Shown here piece after piece: positions 15,006-25,672 of a stretch of 36,134 bases of DNA; the stretch's first letter is position 1; the number at the start of each line of letters is the position of its first letter. Source of the stretch: an uncultured Geobacter sp. (GTDB lineage Bacteria > Desulfobacterota > Desulfuromonadia > Geobacterales > DSM-12255). The stretch spans positions 1-36,134 of the forward strand of contig CALMBF010000158.1 in the NCBI GenBank assembly GCA_937860145.1, given 5' to 3'. Position numbers and translations under genes: made by a program. The notes beneath the pieces were generated by a model. That model was not told the origin of the DNA. It worked only from the letters and a program-made list of their open reading frames with translations, and made no database searches.

Positions 15006-17066
15006 CTAGCTGATCCGGCCGAAGTCGGCGACGCCGGCGAAGAGCCGGGCGATGGAGGTGAGGAGGGCGAGCCGGTTGGTCCGGACCGCCTCGTCGTCGG
15101 CCATGACCATGACCTTGTCGAAGAAGGTGTCCACCGGAGCCCGGAGGGTGGCGATCTCGGTCAGGGCGGTGACGTAGTCCTTGACCCCGATCGCGGCCTT
15201 GACGGCGATGGTGACGTTGGCCACGTTGGCGGCCAGGTCCTTTTCCGCCGGGTCCTGGAAGTGGGCCGGGTCGATCTTCGCCTCGACCCCTTCCTTGACG
15301 ATGTTCCCCACCCGCTTGAAGGTGACCGCCAGTTCGGCGAAGTCGGGGCGGCTCTTGAACGCGGCCAGGGCACCGATGCGGGCCACGGCATCGACCAGGT
15401 CGTCGCAGCCGATGCTGACCGCCGCGTCCACCGCGTCGGTCGGGTAGCGGTCGGCGAGGAGGTTGACGAAGCGGCCGCGGAAGAACTCCAGCACGTCGCT
15501 CTTTACCTCGGCGGCCGGACGGGTCAGTTTGGGGGCCAGGCGGGAGAGTGCCCGGTCGAGGAGGTCGGAGAGGGAGAGGCGGTACTCGCGGTCGAGGATG
15601 ATGTTGATCACCCCGAGGGCCGAGCGGCGCAGGGCATAGGGGTCGGCGGAGCCGGAGGGGATGAGCCCCACGCCGAAGCAGCCGCAGATGGTGTCCAGCT
15701 TGTCTGCCATGGAGACGAAGGCGCCGATGTCGGAGGTGGGGAGATCCCCCCCTGCCTGGGTCGGGAGGTAGTGCTCGGAAATGGCGAGGGCGACCTCCGG
15801 GTCTTCCCCCTGGGCAAGGGCGTATTCCCGCCCCATGATCCCCTGAACTTCGGGGAATTCCCCCACCATGCCCGAGACCAGGTCGGCCTTGCAGAGGTAG
15901 GCGGCCCGGGATGTCTTGGCCTTGACGCCGGGGTTGAGCAGGTCGGCCAGCTCTTCGGCAAGGGCGCGGAACCGCTCCATCTTCTCATAGGAGGTCCCCA
16001 GCTTCTGCTGGTAGACCACCGCCTTCAGGGCTTCGACGCGGCTCGCCAGGGAGACCTTCAGGTCCTCCTCGAAGAAGAAGCGGGCATCGGAGAGCCGGGC
16101 ACGGAGGACCCGCTCGTTACCCTTGACCACGACCGTGGGGTCTTCGGTCAGGGTATTGTTGACCGTGATGAAGACGCTGAGCAGCTTGCCGTCGCCGTCG
16201 ACCACGGAGAAGTAGCGCTGGTGGCTCCGCATGGAGGTGATCAGTACCTCCTTCGGGACCTTGAGGAAGTCGGGGGAGAAGGTGCCGTGGACGGCGCTCG
16301 GGTATTCGCACAGGAAGGTCACCTCGTCCAGCAGCCCCTCGTCCGGCAGCAGGTGCCCGCCGGCGGCCTTGGCGACCCGGTGGATCTCCCGGCGGATGAT
16401 CTCCTTGCGGACCTCGGGGTCGGGGATGACGAAGTGGCGCTCGCACTCCTCCAGGTAGTGGGCAAAATCCTTCACCGGGAAGGTGGTGTTGGCCATGAAG
16501 CGGTGGCCCCGGGAGACCGTGCCGCTCTCGATGGGGCCGAAGCTGAAGGGGACCACGACGCCGTCGAAGAGGGCGACGATCCAGTGGATCGGCCGGGCGA
16601 AGCGGACGTCGAAATCACCCCAGCGCATGGACTTCTTGAAGGGGATGTTGCCGATCAGGCGGGGGAGGATCTCCCCGAGGAGCTCGTGGGTCGGGCGGCC
16701 GGTCTCCTTGCGGACCGCGGCAACGTACTCCCCCTTGTCGGTGGTCACCACGGTCAGGGAGGATACGTCGACCCCCTGGCCACGGGCAAACCCCTCGGCG
16801 GCCTTGCTGGGCGCGCCGTCCGGGCCGAAGGCGATGTTTTTCGCCGGCCCCAGGGCGGTGATCTCCGCATCCGGTTGCACCGCGGGGATGCCGCCGACGA
16901 AGAGTGCCATCCGCCGCGGGGTCGCCAGGGTCTTCATCTCGACGAAGTCGAGACGGGCGGTCTCCAGCTCCTTGCGGATCAGCGCCTCCATGTCGGCCAT
17001 GGCCCTGGGGAGGAACCCGGCCGGGATCTCTTCAGTTCCTATCTCAAGAAAAAGCTCTTTCGCCAT
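15006..17066 (-). CDS. glyS: Glycine--tRNA ligase beta subunit
   Basis: The 686-residue beta subunit of the bacterial alpha2beta2 glycyl-tRNA synthetase is responsible mainly for tRNA recognition. It opens with the family signature ELFLEIGTEEIPAGFLPRA (4-22). It contains KSMRWGDFDVRFARPIHWIVAL, the central EYPSAVHGTFSPDFLKVP and MRSHQRYF, and an HD-like region GDLPTSDIGAFVSMADKLDTICG. It has a C-terminal DALR-type anticodon-binding part. Length is normal. It starts 3 nt after the glyQ stop, with its ribosome-binding sequence (AAAGGGGGG) inside the end of glyQ. Confidence 0.97.
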   Translation of the reverse strand: MAKELFLEIGTEEIPAGFLPRAMADMEALIRKELETARLDFVEMKTLATPRRMALFVGGIPAVQPDAEITALGPAKNIAFGPDGAPSKAAEGFARGQGVDVSSLTVVTTDKGEYVAAVRKETGRPTHELLGEILPRLIGNIPFKKSMRWGDFDVRFARPIHWIVALFDGVVVPFSFGPIESGTVSRGHRFMANTTFPVKDFAHYLEECERHFVIPDPEVRKEIIRREIHRVAKAAGGHLLPDEGLLDEVTFLCEYPSAVHGTFSPDFLKVPKEVLITSMRSHQRYFSVVDGDGKLLSVFITVNNTLTEDPTVVVKGNERVLRARLSDARFFFEEDLKVSLASRVEALKAVVYQQKLGTSYEKMERFRALAEELADLLNPGVKAKTSRAAYLCKADLVSGMVGEFPEVQGIMGREYALAQGEDPEVALAISEHYLPTQAGGDLPTSDIGAFVSMADKLDTICGCFGVGLIPSGSADPYALRRSALGVINIILDREYRLSLSDLLDRALSRLAPKLTRPAAEVKSDVLEFFRGRFVNLLADRYPTDAVDAAVSIGCDDLVDAVARIGALAAFKSRPDFAELAVTFKRVGNIVKEGVEAKIDPAHFQDPAEKDLAANVANVTIAVKAAIGVKDYVTALTEIATLRAPVDTFFDKVMVMADDEAVRTNRLALLTSIARLFAGVADFGRIS

Positions 17067-17069
17067 GGG

Positions 17070-17945
<876 letters not shown>

Positions 17946-18075
17946 GGGGAATGCCCTCCTTGGAAGTTGACTCAACTGCCGGTCGGGATTCGGCCGGGTT
18001 GAAAAATGCCACGCAATACAATGGGTTAGACGCGTAAAAGTACACGCTGACGGGGCGTGTGTCAAGGGTTAATGA

Positions 18076-18930
18076 TTACTCAAGGTCCACGTCGGAGAGG
18101 CGGACGAACCGGTAGCCCCTCTTTTGCAGCTCCGGGAGTGCCTCGATGACCCCCGCGGCGGTGCCGCTCTCCGGGTGATTCATGTGCAGGATCACGATGT
18201 CGCCGCCATGGGCGCCGAGGAGGGCCTTTTTGACCTGCCCGGCGCTGAAGGTCGCCCCCGCATCGCCGAGCACGGAGAACCCGGCCACCTGGTGTCCCAG
18301 TTCCCCGGCGACGCGTACCGCCACCTCGTCGTAGTAGGCGGTGCCCGAGCGGTAGAAACGCGGCCTCACCCCGGTTATCTGCTCGATCTTGCGGGCGTTC
18401 AGCTCGATCTCGTCGACAACCTCGGCAACGCTCTTCGTGCCACTGATGCCGTAGGCCGAGCGGCCGGTCACGGAAGCCGGCCTGTGGCCGTAGCCGTGGT
18501 TGGCGATCTCGAAGAGCGGGTTTCGCGCCAGGCGGTCGAACACCGCCCGGTTCGGCTCGATCCACCGGGCGTTGATGAAGAGGGTCGCGGGTATCCGTTC
18601 CCGTTCGAGGAACTCCAGCAGGCGGCTGTCGACGCCCATCCCCCGGGGGCTGCCGCAGGCATCGAGGGTGAGGGCGATGAGCTTCTCTCCCCCCCTGATG
18701 CGCGTTCTGACGCCGGCAACTGTCTCGCCCCACTGGAGGGGACGGGCGGAGGAGTATCGCGCCACGATCTCCCCCCTCTGCTGCTGGTAGCCCGGCGGGG
18801 GTGCGGCTGCCTGGAGGAGTGAGGCGTGCAGGAGGATGGTGGCGGTGACCGCCCCGATCCGTGCGCTGTTCGCGGCACGGCGTGCATTAAAAATGATTTG
18901 TGCAGGGAATTTCCAACGATTTATTGACAT
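18076..18930 (-). CDS. Exported polysaccharide deacetylase family protein
   Basis: A product of about 284 residues with an N-terminal hydrophobic export segment (IGAVTATILLHASLLQAAA) and a NodB-type deacetylase domain. Visible motifs are LIALTLDACGSPRG (motif 1, with the catalytic Asp; the usual second Asp is replaced, as in the LDACG subgroup), ATLFINARW, EIANHGYGHRP (zinc-binding His pair), RPRFYRSGTAYYDE and IVILHMNHPESG (late His). It should remove acetyl groups from an envelope or secreted polysaccharide or peptidoglycan. ATG 18930 is chosen for the export signal; the ribosome-binding site is weak. It diverges from the gene at 18989 with 58 nt between starts. Confidence 0.88.
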   Translation of the reverse strand: MSINRWKFPAQIIFNARRAANSARIGAVTATILLHASLLQAAAPPPGYQQQRGEIVARYSSARPLQWGETVAGVRTRIRGGEKLIALTLDACGSPRGMGVDSRLLEFLERERIPATLFINARWIEPNRAVFDRLARNPLFEIANHGYGHRPASVTGRSAYGISGTKSVAEVVDEIELNARKIEQITGVRPRFYRSGTAYYDEVAVRVAGELGHQVAGFSVLGDAGATFSAGQVKKALLGAHGGDIVILHMNHPESGTAAGVIEALPELQKRGYRFVRLSDVDLE

Positions 18931-18988
18931 GTTACCGCTCGGTGTTTTATAAGTGGTGGAGTTTGCAGCGGATATGACGGAGGCACTT

Positions 18989-19633
18989 GTGAGGCGATGC
19001 ATCCTGGCAGTTTTTCTGCTCCTTTGTTTCTCGCCGGTTTTTGCCGAGGATATGGCCGTGGAGCTCCGTTTCGACTCCAAGCCATCCGGCCTGCAGAGCC
19101 AGGTGTTCACGGCAACGGTAAAGTCGTTTCGGCCCATCCGGATTCAGGCCTTTTCCGACACCAGGTCAAACGGGGAGACGTACCTCGGCGAGCTGAAGGT
19201 GAATGGGCAGCCCCGTAAAATACAGTCGAGGACGGCGGTCTCGGTGTATGCCACCGATGCCTTCCGCAAGGTGTACGATGGGTGGGGCGGAACCGTCTCT
19301 CCCGATGCCCCGCTGGTGCTGAAAGGGGAGATCACCCAGTTCTCCCTGGAGGAGACTGACGGTTACCTGGCCCGGGTCGGGTTTCATTTCCTGCTCAAGG
19401 ATGGCGAGGAGAAAGTTCTCTGGGACGGCCATAGCTCGGGGATCGTCAAGGGGACGGGGCGTGTCCTGACGGCGGAGACTCTCCCCGCCCTGTTCAACAG
19501 CCTGCTGCGCGAAGTCTACGAAGAACTCCTCGAAGACAAGAAACTGGTCGGCGTCTGGTCCGGCAAGGTCCAGAACACCTATGTCATAAAGGATCCATCC
19601 CCCTCATCCCCCGCGGTCGGCAAGGAGAGCTGA
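18989..19633 (+). CDS. Exported protein resembling YajG-type lipoprotein domain
   Basis: The 214-residue product starts at a GTG with GGAGG 5 nt upstream, which gives a compact signal peptide (RRCILAVFLLLCFSPVFA). The upstream ATG at 18974 has no such site. The mature part includes FSDTRSNGETYLGELKVNG, a TAVSVYATDAFRKVYDGWGG helix, LKGEITQFSLEE and VLWDGHSSGIVKGTGR. This layout recalls YajG and related envelope proteins that measure or present outer-membrane components. No lipobox Cys is seen at the cleavage site. Function is not known. Confidence 0.75.
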   Translation: MRRCILAVFLLLCFSPVFAEDMAVELRFDSKPSGLQSQVFTATVKSFRPIRIQAFSDTRSNGETYLGELKVNGQPRKIQSRTAVSVYATDAFRKVYDGWGGTVSPDAPLVLKGEITQFSLEETDGYLARVGFHFLLKDGEEKVLWDGHSSGIVKGTGRVLTAETLPALFNSLLREVYEELLEDKKLVGVWSGKVQNTYVIKDPSPSSPAVGKES

Positions 19634-19642
19634 GCCGTCGCT

Positions 19643-20050
19643 TCAGGCCTGATCGAGCCCTGTTTCGTATTTCTGCAGGGGGCTGCCGGCGATGAGCCGT
19701 GGCCGTCGGTTCTGGTCGTCCCACAGGGTCAGGTACCCTTTCCACCCCTTCATGGACAGAAGTTCCTTGATCTGGCTGATCACCTCCGGCGTTGGTGCGG
19801 CATGAAAAGCGTTGTACCCCGAGTAGCCGCCCGGGGGGACCAGCCGGTAGGCACCGAAGCCGTGGCTCTCTCCCCGTTTCACCAGCGCGGCCTTCCCCTC
19901 GTCCCAGGAGTGCTCCTCGAACTTGGTCCAGCCGCAGACCGGGCACATCGCGCGCCTCGAACTGCTGCTGTTCCATCTTTCCGTGTCGATCCGCGCATAA
20001 TCGAAACCGCACTGCCTGCACTTTTCATGCATTTCGGTAATATCAAGCAT
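19643..20050 (-). CDS. Small zinc-ribbon protein, unknown function
   Basis: The 135-residue product carries two CxxC pairs (CRQCG at about 11-15 and CPVCG at about 36-40) that should bind one zinc ion. A conserved-looking GYSGYNAFHAAPTPEVISQIKELL segment follows. No enzyme motif is visible. ATG 20050 is preceded by GGGAG about 11 nt upstream. It converges with the exported protein gene at 18989-19633, with 9 nt between their ends. Confidence 0.7.
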   Translation of the reverse strand: MLDITEMHEKCRQCGFDYARIDTERWNSSSSRRAMCPVCGWTKFEEHSWDEGKAALVKRGESHGFGAYRLVPPGGYSGYNAFHAAPTPEVISQIKELLSMKGWKGYLTLWDDQNRRPRLIAGSPLQKYETGLDQA

Positions 20051-20178
20051 CGTGTCGTCTGCTCCCGTTGCGGTGATACTGTAACACTCCCCCGGCCATC
20101 CGGTCGCAAGTGGCGGCTGGCGCACCGCACGACGTGCGGCCGGTGCGGCTCACATCTCCTCGAAGCCGGGGGGGATCG

Positions 20179-22023
20179 TCAGTTGAGACCCTTGCGGATC
20201 TGGTAGAGGTCTTCCAGGGGGAGACCGTTGAGTTCGAAATACTCCATCTCCAGCTCCTCGACGTAAAATCGGTCCAGACCGGAGTTGTCGAGGAAGTCCT
20301 CCCGGAGGGAGATGTCCTTCTCGGCGATGATCTGGGGGAGGAGGTTGTGCAGGTAGATGGCCTCTTTCTGGATGGTGAGGATCGTCTCGTTGAACAGGTC
20401 GTTGTTGATCGGTCCCTTGAGCAGTTTCTTGCCGTGCAACTCGTCCTCGACTTCCCGCTTCAGGGCGATCTGGTCGTCCCTGGTGTTGAATTTGGAGTAG
20501 AAGTTGCGGATCCTCTCCCTGATATGGCGCATCAGGACGAGGAAAAGCTGCTCCTCCCTGTCGATGGCCTGGAGCTGTTCGAGGACATCGGCCGAGAGCC
20601 GCTTCCCCTCCTCGATGTCCTCCAGCCCCTGGACCAGGGTGATCAGTTTCTTCCTGCCGTATTTCCCCAGGTACTTGTTCTCCATGACGCCGTCGATGAA
20701 GAGGTTGTTGAAGAGGTTCGGGCGCAGGGTATCGAACTCTTTCTTGTTGCCGAGGAGGCTGCGGAGCATCTCTTCGCTGATCCGCACGTTCTCCATGAAG
20801 GCGAGCTGGTTGATGACCTGGGAGGTGGTGTCATACCGGTCGAGGTAGGTGATGATGTAGGAGAACTCTTCCAGGAGCGAGATGTCCGCGCCGTCGCGGA
20901 TGTTCTCGTCACAGGCCTTGCTGGCATCGAGGAGGATCTCTTCGAAGGTGTGGTTGCGGTGTTCCGCCGCCAGTTTCTTGGCGTGGAGGAGCTTGAGCAT
21001 GTCATCCCGGTCGACCCGGCTCTCGATCTGGCGCTCGCTGAAGAAGATACCTTCGAGGATCTGCCTGGTTTCGGAGATGTAATCGCTCTCTTCCGTCTCG
21101 ACGAGCTTGCGGTCCTTGCGCAGCAGCTCGTCCAGGGTATAGAAAAGCGCGCCGGGGATCTTGTTGCGCACCGACAGCGTCTTCAGCCTGGTGAGACGGG
21201 CATTTTCCAGGCGGTTTATCTCACCCCGGATATTGCAGGAGCAGAGGATGTTGCGATACTCGTCGACGATGCGCCGGTTATCCGGGTGCTTGTACATGAC
21301 ATCGATCCGGATCCGCTCCTGCTGGTACCGGTCGATCTCGTTGCGGTTGGCCAGTTCGGTCAGGTGGGCGAACTCGTCGTCGGCAATCCGCTTGTTCCTG
21401 AAGTAGAGGGTCTGGAACGCGTTCCGGTACTCTTCGTGCCGGTTGTTGACCAGCTTGAAGAGGAAGAGCTGGACACCGTCGATGCCGATGGTTCCGAGGA
21501 TGTCGGCAATGATCCGGTTGTCGTCCCCGTTGCCGATGGCCTGGGAACGCTTGAGGGTCTTCCCGAGGCGGCGGAGGATCTTCTCCTGCTGCTCCTGGGT
21601 GGATGACGCGAACTCGTCGCTGTGCAGGAAGAAGAAGTAGTTGGTTACGGCATTGCCGTCGAAAAAGATCTTGTCGTAGGAGAGGGCGCCGTCGGTCCGG
21701 TTGCTGAATCTCAGGGTGCCGGCCTTCTGGTCGATATGGGTGCCGTACATGACGAGGCGGTTGATGACGTCCCCCTTGGCCATGTCGGTCAAGGGCTGGT
21801 CGACACCGAACATGTACTCGCAGAACGAGCCTCCGTTGCCCCGATGGGTGATCCCCTTGCTGCCGATGACGAATTCGTTGCTGGCCGAAAAGAACCGGAG
21901 TTCCGACTCGCTGCTCTGATCCAGGTTGAAAAAATAGCGCTTGTGGGCATCGACCCCCGCGGCAACTGCATAGTACTCGATGCGGTTTTCAAGGGATCCG
22001 TGGAGCCGGATGTCTTTGTACAT
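20179..22023 (-). CDS. Large conserved protein of unknown function (TIGR04442-like)
   Basis: This 614-residue soluble, mostly helical protein has no signal peptide, membrane segment or recognised catalytic motif. The N-terminal 150 residues look beta-rich (MYKDIRLHGSLENRIEYY, KRYFFNLDQSSESELRFFSA). The rest is long amphipathic helices (EEQLFLVLMRHIRERIRNFY, ETILTIQKEAIYLHNLLPQI). From memory it resembles the uncharacterised family TIGR04442 found in Geobacter-like genomes; this is not certain. ATG 22023 is preferred over the TTG at 22080. The metallo-hydrolase gene lies 72 nt upstream on the same strand. Confidence 0.8.
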   Translation of the reverse strand: MYKDIRLHGSLENRIEYYAVAAGVDAHKRYFFNLDQSSESELRFFSASNEFVIGSKGITHRGNGGSFCEYMFGVDQPLTDMAKGDVINRLVMYGTHIDQKAGTLRFSNRTDGALSYDKIFFDGNAVTNYFFFLHSDEFASSTQEQQEKILRRLGKTLKRSQAIGNGDDNRIIADILGTIGIDGVQLFLFKLVNNRHEEYRNAFQTLYFRNKRIADDEFAHLTELANRNEIDRYQQERIRIDVMYKHPDNRRIVDEYRNILCSCNIRGEINRLENARLTRLKTLSVRNKIPGALFYTLDELLRKDRKLVETEESDYISETRQILEGIFFSERQIESRVDRDDMLKLLHAKKLAAEHRNHTFEEILLDASKACDENIRDGADISLLEEFSYIITYLDRYDTTSQVINQLAFMENVRISEEMLRSLLGNKKEFDTLRPNLFNNLFIDGVMENKYLGKYGRKKLITLVQGLEDIEEGKRLSADVLEQLQAIDREEQLFLVLMRHIRERIRNFYSKFNTRDDQIALKREVEDELHGKKLLKGPINNDLFNETILTIQKEAIYLHNLLPQIIAEKDISLREDFLDNSGLDRFYVEELEMEYFELNGLPLEDLYQIRKGLN

Positions 22024-22095
22024 GGGCAAGTCCCGGTATGAAATTAGTGAAAAAATACCGTACTTTTGCGGTTTCAGCAACCTTAATGTTGACGG

Positions 22096-22851
22096 TCAGA
22101 GGGAGAAAGAGAGGCCGTCGTAGGCATAATAAACGCCTGCGGGGAGATCTCCTTCGCTGCCATGGGAGATATCGTGGGTCAGGTGGGTGATGTAGGTGCG
22201 TTCGGGGGCGATGGCTGCCGCCACCCTGATTGCTTCGGCAATGTTGAAGTGGTGCGGGTGGGGCGTATGGCGGAGCCCGTCGATGACCAGGATCTCCAGC
22301 CCGGTGAGAAGTGGCAACGAAGCCTCCGGAATCCGGCTGCAGTCGGTCAGGTAGGCAAACCTGCCGAAGCGGAAGCCGGTGGATGCCATGGTGCCATGGA
22401 GAAGGGGGATGGGGGTGATCCTCAGGCCGAACAGGTCGAAGGGGCCATCCACCCCGTGGGGTTCCATGATCTGGTGGTACCCGTATTCGGAACGGCCGTT
22501 GAAGAGGTAGTCGAACTTGCTCTCCAGTTCCGCCAGCGTCTCGGGCGATGCGTAACAGGGGATGATCTGCCGGTGGTGGAAATGAAACCCCCGCAGGTCG
22601 TCGATGCCGTGGACATGGTCGGCGTGGGTATGGGTGAAGAGGACGGCATCGATCCGGGGGATCTTTTCGCGGACAGCCTGGATGCGCAGGTCGGTCGAGG
22701 TGTCCACCAGGATGAAGTGGCCGTCATGCTCCACCAGCAGCGAAGCACGGGTGCGCGAGTCCTTTGGGTCGGTGGAAGTGCAGACCGGACACCCGCAACC
22801 GACCATGGGGATGCCGGTGGATGTGCCGCTGCCCAGGATGGTGATTTTCAT
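22096..22851 (-). CDS. MBL-fold metallo-hydrolase (PhnP-like)
   Basis: The 251-residue protein has the metallo-beta-lactamase fold: MKITILGSGTSTGIPMVGC, ILVDTSTDLR, the metal motif THTHADHVHGIDDLR (HxHxDH), LLHGTMASTGFRFG with a late metal His, and the final THLTHDISH. GCGCPVCTSTDPKDSRTRAS near the N-terminus is the CxCxxC zinc cluster seen in PhnP and its relatives, which hydrolyse cyclic phosphodiesters. The physiological substrate is unknown, and no phn genes are nearby. AGGGA lies 6 nt upstream of ATG 22851. Confidence 0.92.
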   Translation of the reverse strand: MKITILGSGTSTGIPMVGCGCPVCTSTDPKDSRTRASLLVEHDGHFILVDTSTDLRIQAVREKIPRIDAVLFTHTHADHVHGIDDLRGFHFHHRQIIPCYASPETLAELESKFDYLFNGRSEYGYHQIMEPHGVDGPFDLFGLRITPIPLLHGTMASTGFRFGRFAYLTDCSRIPEASLPLLTGLEILVIDGLRHTPHPHHFNIAEAIRVAAAIAPERTYITHLTHDISHGSEGDLPAGVYYAYDGLSFSL

Positions 22852-22970
22852 GGGAGTCCCTTGGCTATTTTGCCCACAGTACCATGAACCGTGAGCCGAG
22901 ACAAGAGCGCCCCTTGCAGCGGAGGGGATAACGGGGTATCCTGCGGGCAACCGAGAGGAGGGAGCCCGGC

Positions 22971-23972
22971 TTGAAGGTTGCTTTCATTACCCCCTGTTAC
23001 CTGCAGGACACGCGAGGGAACGCGGTGACGGTCCGGAGGATCGAGGGGCACCTGCGCGCGGCCGGCTGCACGGTCAGGGTATTTTCCCGGGAGGAGTACG
23101 GGGACGACTTGCTGCGGGGGATCCGCGCATTCGGCCCTGACCTCGTCCACGCTTTTCACGCCCTGCAGTGCGGAGGTGCGGCACGCCTGATTGCCGCGGC
23201 GTTGGACATCCCGTACCTGATCACCTTCACCGGTACCGACCTGTACGCCGGCAGGGCCGCCGACGGCGGGAGCGACCTGGCCGAACTCCTGGCGGCGGCT
23301 GCTGCCCTGGTGGTTTTTCACGAAGGCGCCAGGCAGAGGCTTCATCGTCTCCTTCCCCACCTCCTCACTCCTGTCGCCGTTATCCCCCAGGGGGTCGGAC
23401 TCCCCCCAACCGTCCCCCCCGAGCCGGCAGGCGATGTCGTCTTTCTCCTCCCCGCCGGCATCAGGCCGGTGAAAAACGTCATGTTCCCCGTCGCCCCCCT
23501 TGACCGTCTCCATGCCTCCCACCCCGGGCTCCGGCTCCGGCTCGAGGTGGTCGGCCCGGTTCTGGATGCGGCGTACGCCGGGGAGTTTTTTTCCGCCATC
23601 GACCGGTCACCCCATGCCGAATGGCTGGGGGAGCTCCCGTTCGAGGCGATGCCCGGCCTCTACGCCCGTTCCCACGTGGTGCTCAATACGTCCCTGTCCG
23701 AGGGGATGGCCAACAGCCTCCTGGAGGCGATGGCGTTCGGGAGGCCGGTCCTGGCCGCGGACATCGAGGGGAACCGCTCGCTCGTGCGGGATGGTGTGAA
23801 CGGGCTTCTCTACGGGAGTGAAGACGATTTCCTGGGGAAGGCGGAGTTGCTGCTGGCCAGCCCGGAGTTGCGCCGGCGTCTCGGGCGTGCCGGGAGGGAG
23901 CACGTGGAGGCGCACTGCTCGCCGGAGCGGGAGGCCGAAGCCTACCTGAAGCTCTATGCATCTCTGACATGA
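22971..23972 (+). CDS. Glycosyltransferase family 4 protein
   Basis: The 333-residue protein is of the GT-B type. The N-terminal domain opens KVAFITPCYLQDTRGNAVTVRRIEGHLRAAG, which is common to GT4 enzymes. The C-terminal donor-binding domain has LLPAGIRPVKNVMF, LNTSLSEGMANSLLEAMAFGRPVLA (the E-x7-E nucleotide-sugar motif) and GRAGREHVEAHCSPER. It transfers a sugar from an unknown donor to an unknown acceptor. The start is TTG 22971, supported by GAGGAGGGAG at 22954-22963. It is the only + strand gene here; the neighbours read the other way. Confidence 0.9.
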   Translation: MKVAFITPCYLQDTRGNAVTVRRIEGHLRAAGCTVRVFSREEYGDDLLRGIRAFGPDLVHAFHALQCGGAARLIAAALDIPYLITFTGTDLYAGRAADGGSDLAELLAAAAALVVFHEGARQRLHRLLPHLLTPVAVIPQGVGLPPTVPPEPAGDVVFLLPAGIRPVKNVMFPVAPLDRLHASHPGLRLRLEVVGPVLDAAYAGEFFSAIDRSPHAEWLGELPFEAMPGLYARSHVVLNTSLSEGMANSLLEAMAFGRPVLAADIEGNRSLVRDGVNGLLYGSEDDFLGKAELLLASPELRRRLGRAGREHVEAHCSPEREAEAYLKLYASLT

Positions 23973-24074
23973 GTCCGTTGGCACCAGGGGAGAGGAGAGG
24001 GGGGGACGAGATCGTTATCCCGACGTTATCGGCTCGGGAAGGGGACGAGTTTCCGGTGCAGCCACTGTTTCGTA

Positions 24075-25541
24075 TCAATAACTCGCGAACGTGTCGGTGG
24101 TGAAGTGCATCGGCATATGGGACCCGGCAAAATCGAAATGCTTCCCGTGGTCCTTCATCATCAGTTTGAAGGCGCTCATCATGTAGCGCCGTTTGAAACA
24201 GTCTTCCAGCGCGACTATTTCCGGTACCTTTTCCCCGTAGAATTTCATGTAGCAGGTGCCGAGGGCCTGGGTGATCTCGTCCATGGTCATCTCGTAGGGC
24301 TCCACGATCGGCGTCACCAGGTTGTATTTCGAGTAGTCCCAGACCCGGATCCGCTCCTTCATCTCCTTGAACAGGGGGGTGAACGGCATGGGGGTCACCA
24401 CGGGGAACACGGCGATGTCCGGGTTGAGGTACTTGGCCGAGGCGATGGTGTTCTCGATGGAGTCCCAGGTCTCGTTGGGGAATCCGATCATGAACGACGC
24501 CTCGGTGATGATCCCCGCCTCGCGGCAGAGGTCCAGGGCCTGCTTGTTCTGTTCGAAGCTGGTCCCCTTGTTGAGGCTGTTCAGGGTGTCCTTGTCGGCG
24601 CTCTCCGCCCCGATGTAGATGTGGATGATCCCCGCGTCACGGTACTTGTGCAGGATATCCGCATCCCGGATGATGTCCTCGACCCTGGTCTCGATGAGGA
24701 GCTGCACCCCGAAGTCCCGCTCGATGAGCAGGTCCAGGAACAGTTCCCAGCGCTCCCGGATCTTGGTGGGGTAGGCGTCGATCAGGGTGAAGAACCGGAT
24801 GTCGTAGGTGTCGATCAGGTGGGCCATCTCCTCGATGACGTTTTCCGGCTTCCGGCAGCGCCAGTCCTCGCGCCAGAACATCCGCTGGCTGCAGAAGGCG
24901 CACTCCATGTCGCAGCCGCGGGACGTGAGGATGGAGGCCATCCTCCCACCCGGGGCCACCCGGTACTGGTAGTCGTCCCAGTCCAGGAGGTGCCACGCCG
25001 GCTTCAGGGCATCCAGCTCCGCGATGTGGGGCTGCTTTTCATTGGCGACCACCACCTCCCCCTCCCGGTAGACGATCCCCTTGACGCTTTTCGCTCTCCC
25101 CTCGGGAAGCGCGGTCAGCAGCTGCTTCAGGGTCTGTTCCGGCTCCCCCGTGATCACGAAATCGACGTGGTTGTCCGGATCTTCCAGGATCTCGTTGTAC
25201 ATGAAGGTGGGGTGCGGTCCCCCCAGCAGGGTGACGATGGCCGGATCGACCTCCTTGGCCACATCCAGGATCCTCAGGGCATCGGGAACCGTGGCGGTGC
25301 TGATGGCACCGGTGACGGGGAGGTAATCAAGGGTCATGACATAGTCGGGCCGGTACCGTGCGATCTCTTCCCTGATGTCAGGGAAGCCGAGCTTCTTGTT
25401 CATGGCATCGAAGATCCTGGCCTCGTGACCCTCGTCAAGTGCCGCTCCAGCCAGATAGGCCAGGTGCAGCGGTGGCCAGGTACCGACCACCTGTACTCCC
25501 CAGCAGTGATAGGGTGCCGTTACAAAAAGAATCCTGCTCAT
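24075..25541 (-). CDS. B12-binding domain radical SAM protein
   Basis: The 488-residue protein has an N-terminal cobalamin-binding Rossmann-like domain (MSRILFVTAPYH start, LLGGPHPTFMYNEIL at about 105-119) and a radical SAM barrel with SRGCDMECAFCSQ (Cys210, 214, 217; CxxxCxxC). AESADKDTLNSLNKG and EASFMIGFPNETWDSI are further conserved strands. Such enzymes carry out methylations or cyclisations by radical chemistry on unreactive carbons; the product here cannot be named. It is a paralogue of the protein at 27803-29260, with the same order of motifs. The ATG at 25541 has GGAGAG just upstream. It converges with the glycosyltransferase gene. Confidence 0.92.
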   Translation of the reverse strand: MSRILFVTAPYHCWGVQVVGTWPPLHLAYLAGAALDEGHEARIFDAMNKKLGFPDIREEIARYRPDYVMTLDYLPVTGAISTATVPDALRILDVAKEVDPAIVTLLGGPHPTFMYNEILEDPDNHVDFVITGEPEQTLKQLLTALPEGRAKSVKGIVYREGEVVVANEKQPHIAELDALKPAWHLLDWDDYQYRVAPGGRMASILTSRGCDMECAFCSQRMFWREDWRCRKPENVIEEMAHLIDTYDIRFFTLIDAYPTKIRERWELFLDLLIERDFGVQLLIETRVEDIIRDADILHKYRDAGIIHIYIGAESADKDTLNSLNKGTSFEQNKQALDLCREAGIITEASFMIGFPNETWDSIENTIASAKYLNPDIAVFPVVTPMPFTPLFKEMKERIRVWDYSKYNLVTPIVEPYEMTMDEITQALGTCYMKFYGEKVPEIVALEDCFKRRYMMSAFKLMMKDHGKHFDFAGSHMPMHFTTDTFASY

Positions 25542-25672
25542 CGTCTCTCCCTGCCCGTGTGTTCAGAAACCCCGGTTCGGACAAAAATATGCCTTCGGGT
25601 ACTGTAGCAAGTAAACGGGTAACAAGTATGTAAAGATTTGGTAAAGAATCAGTGGAGGAGAGGGGGAAATGC

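Noticed and set aside
17946-18075. T-box or other riboswitch ahead of glyQ
   Set aside because: The leader is short and shows no T-box core or specifier stem. I see only a good ribosome-binding site.
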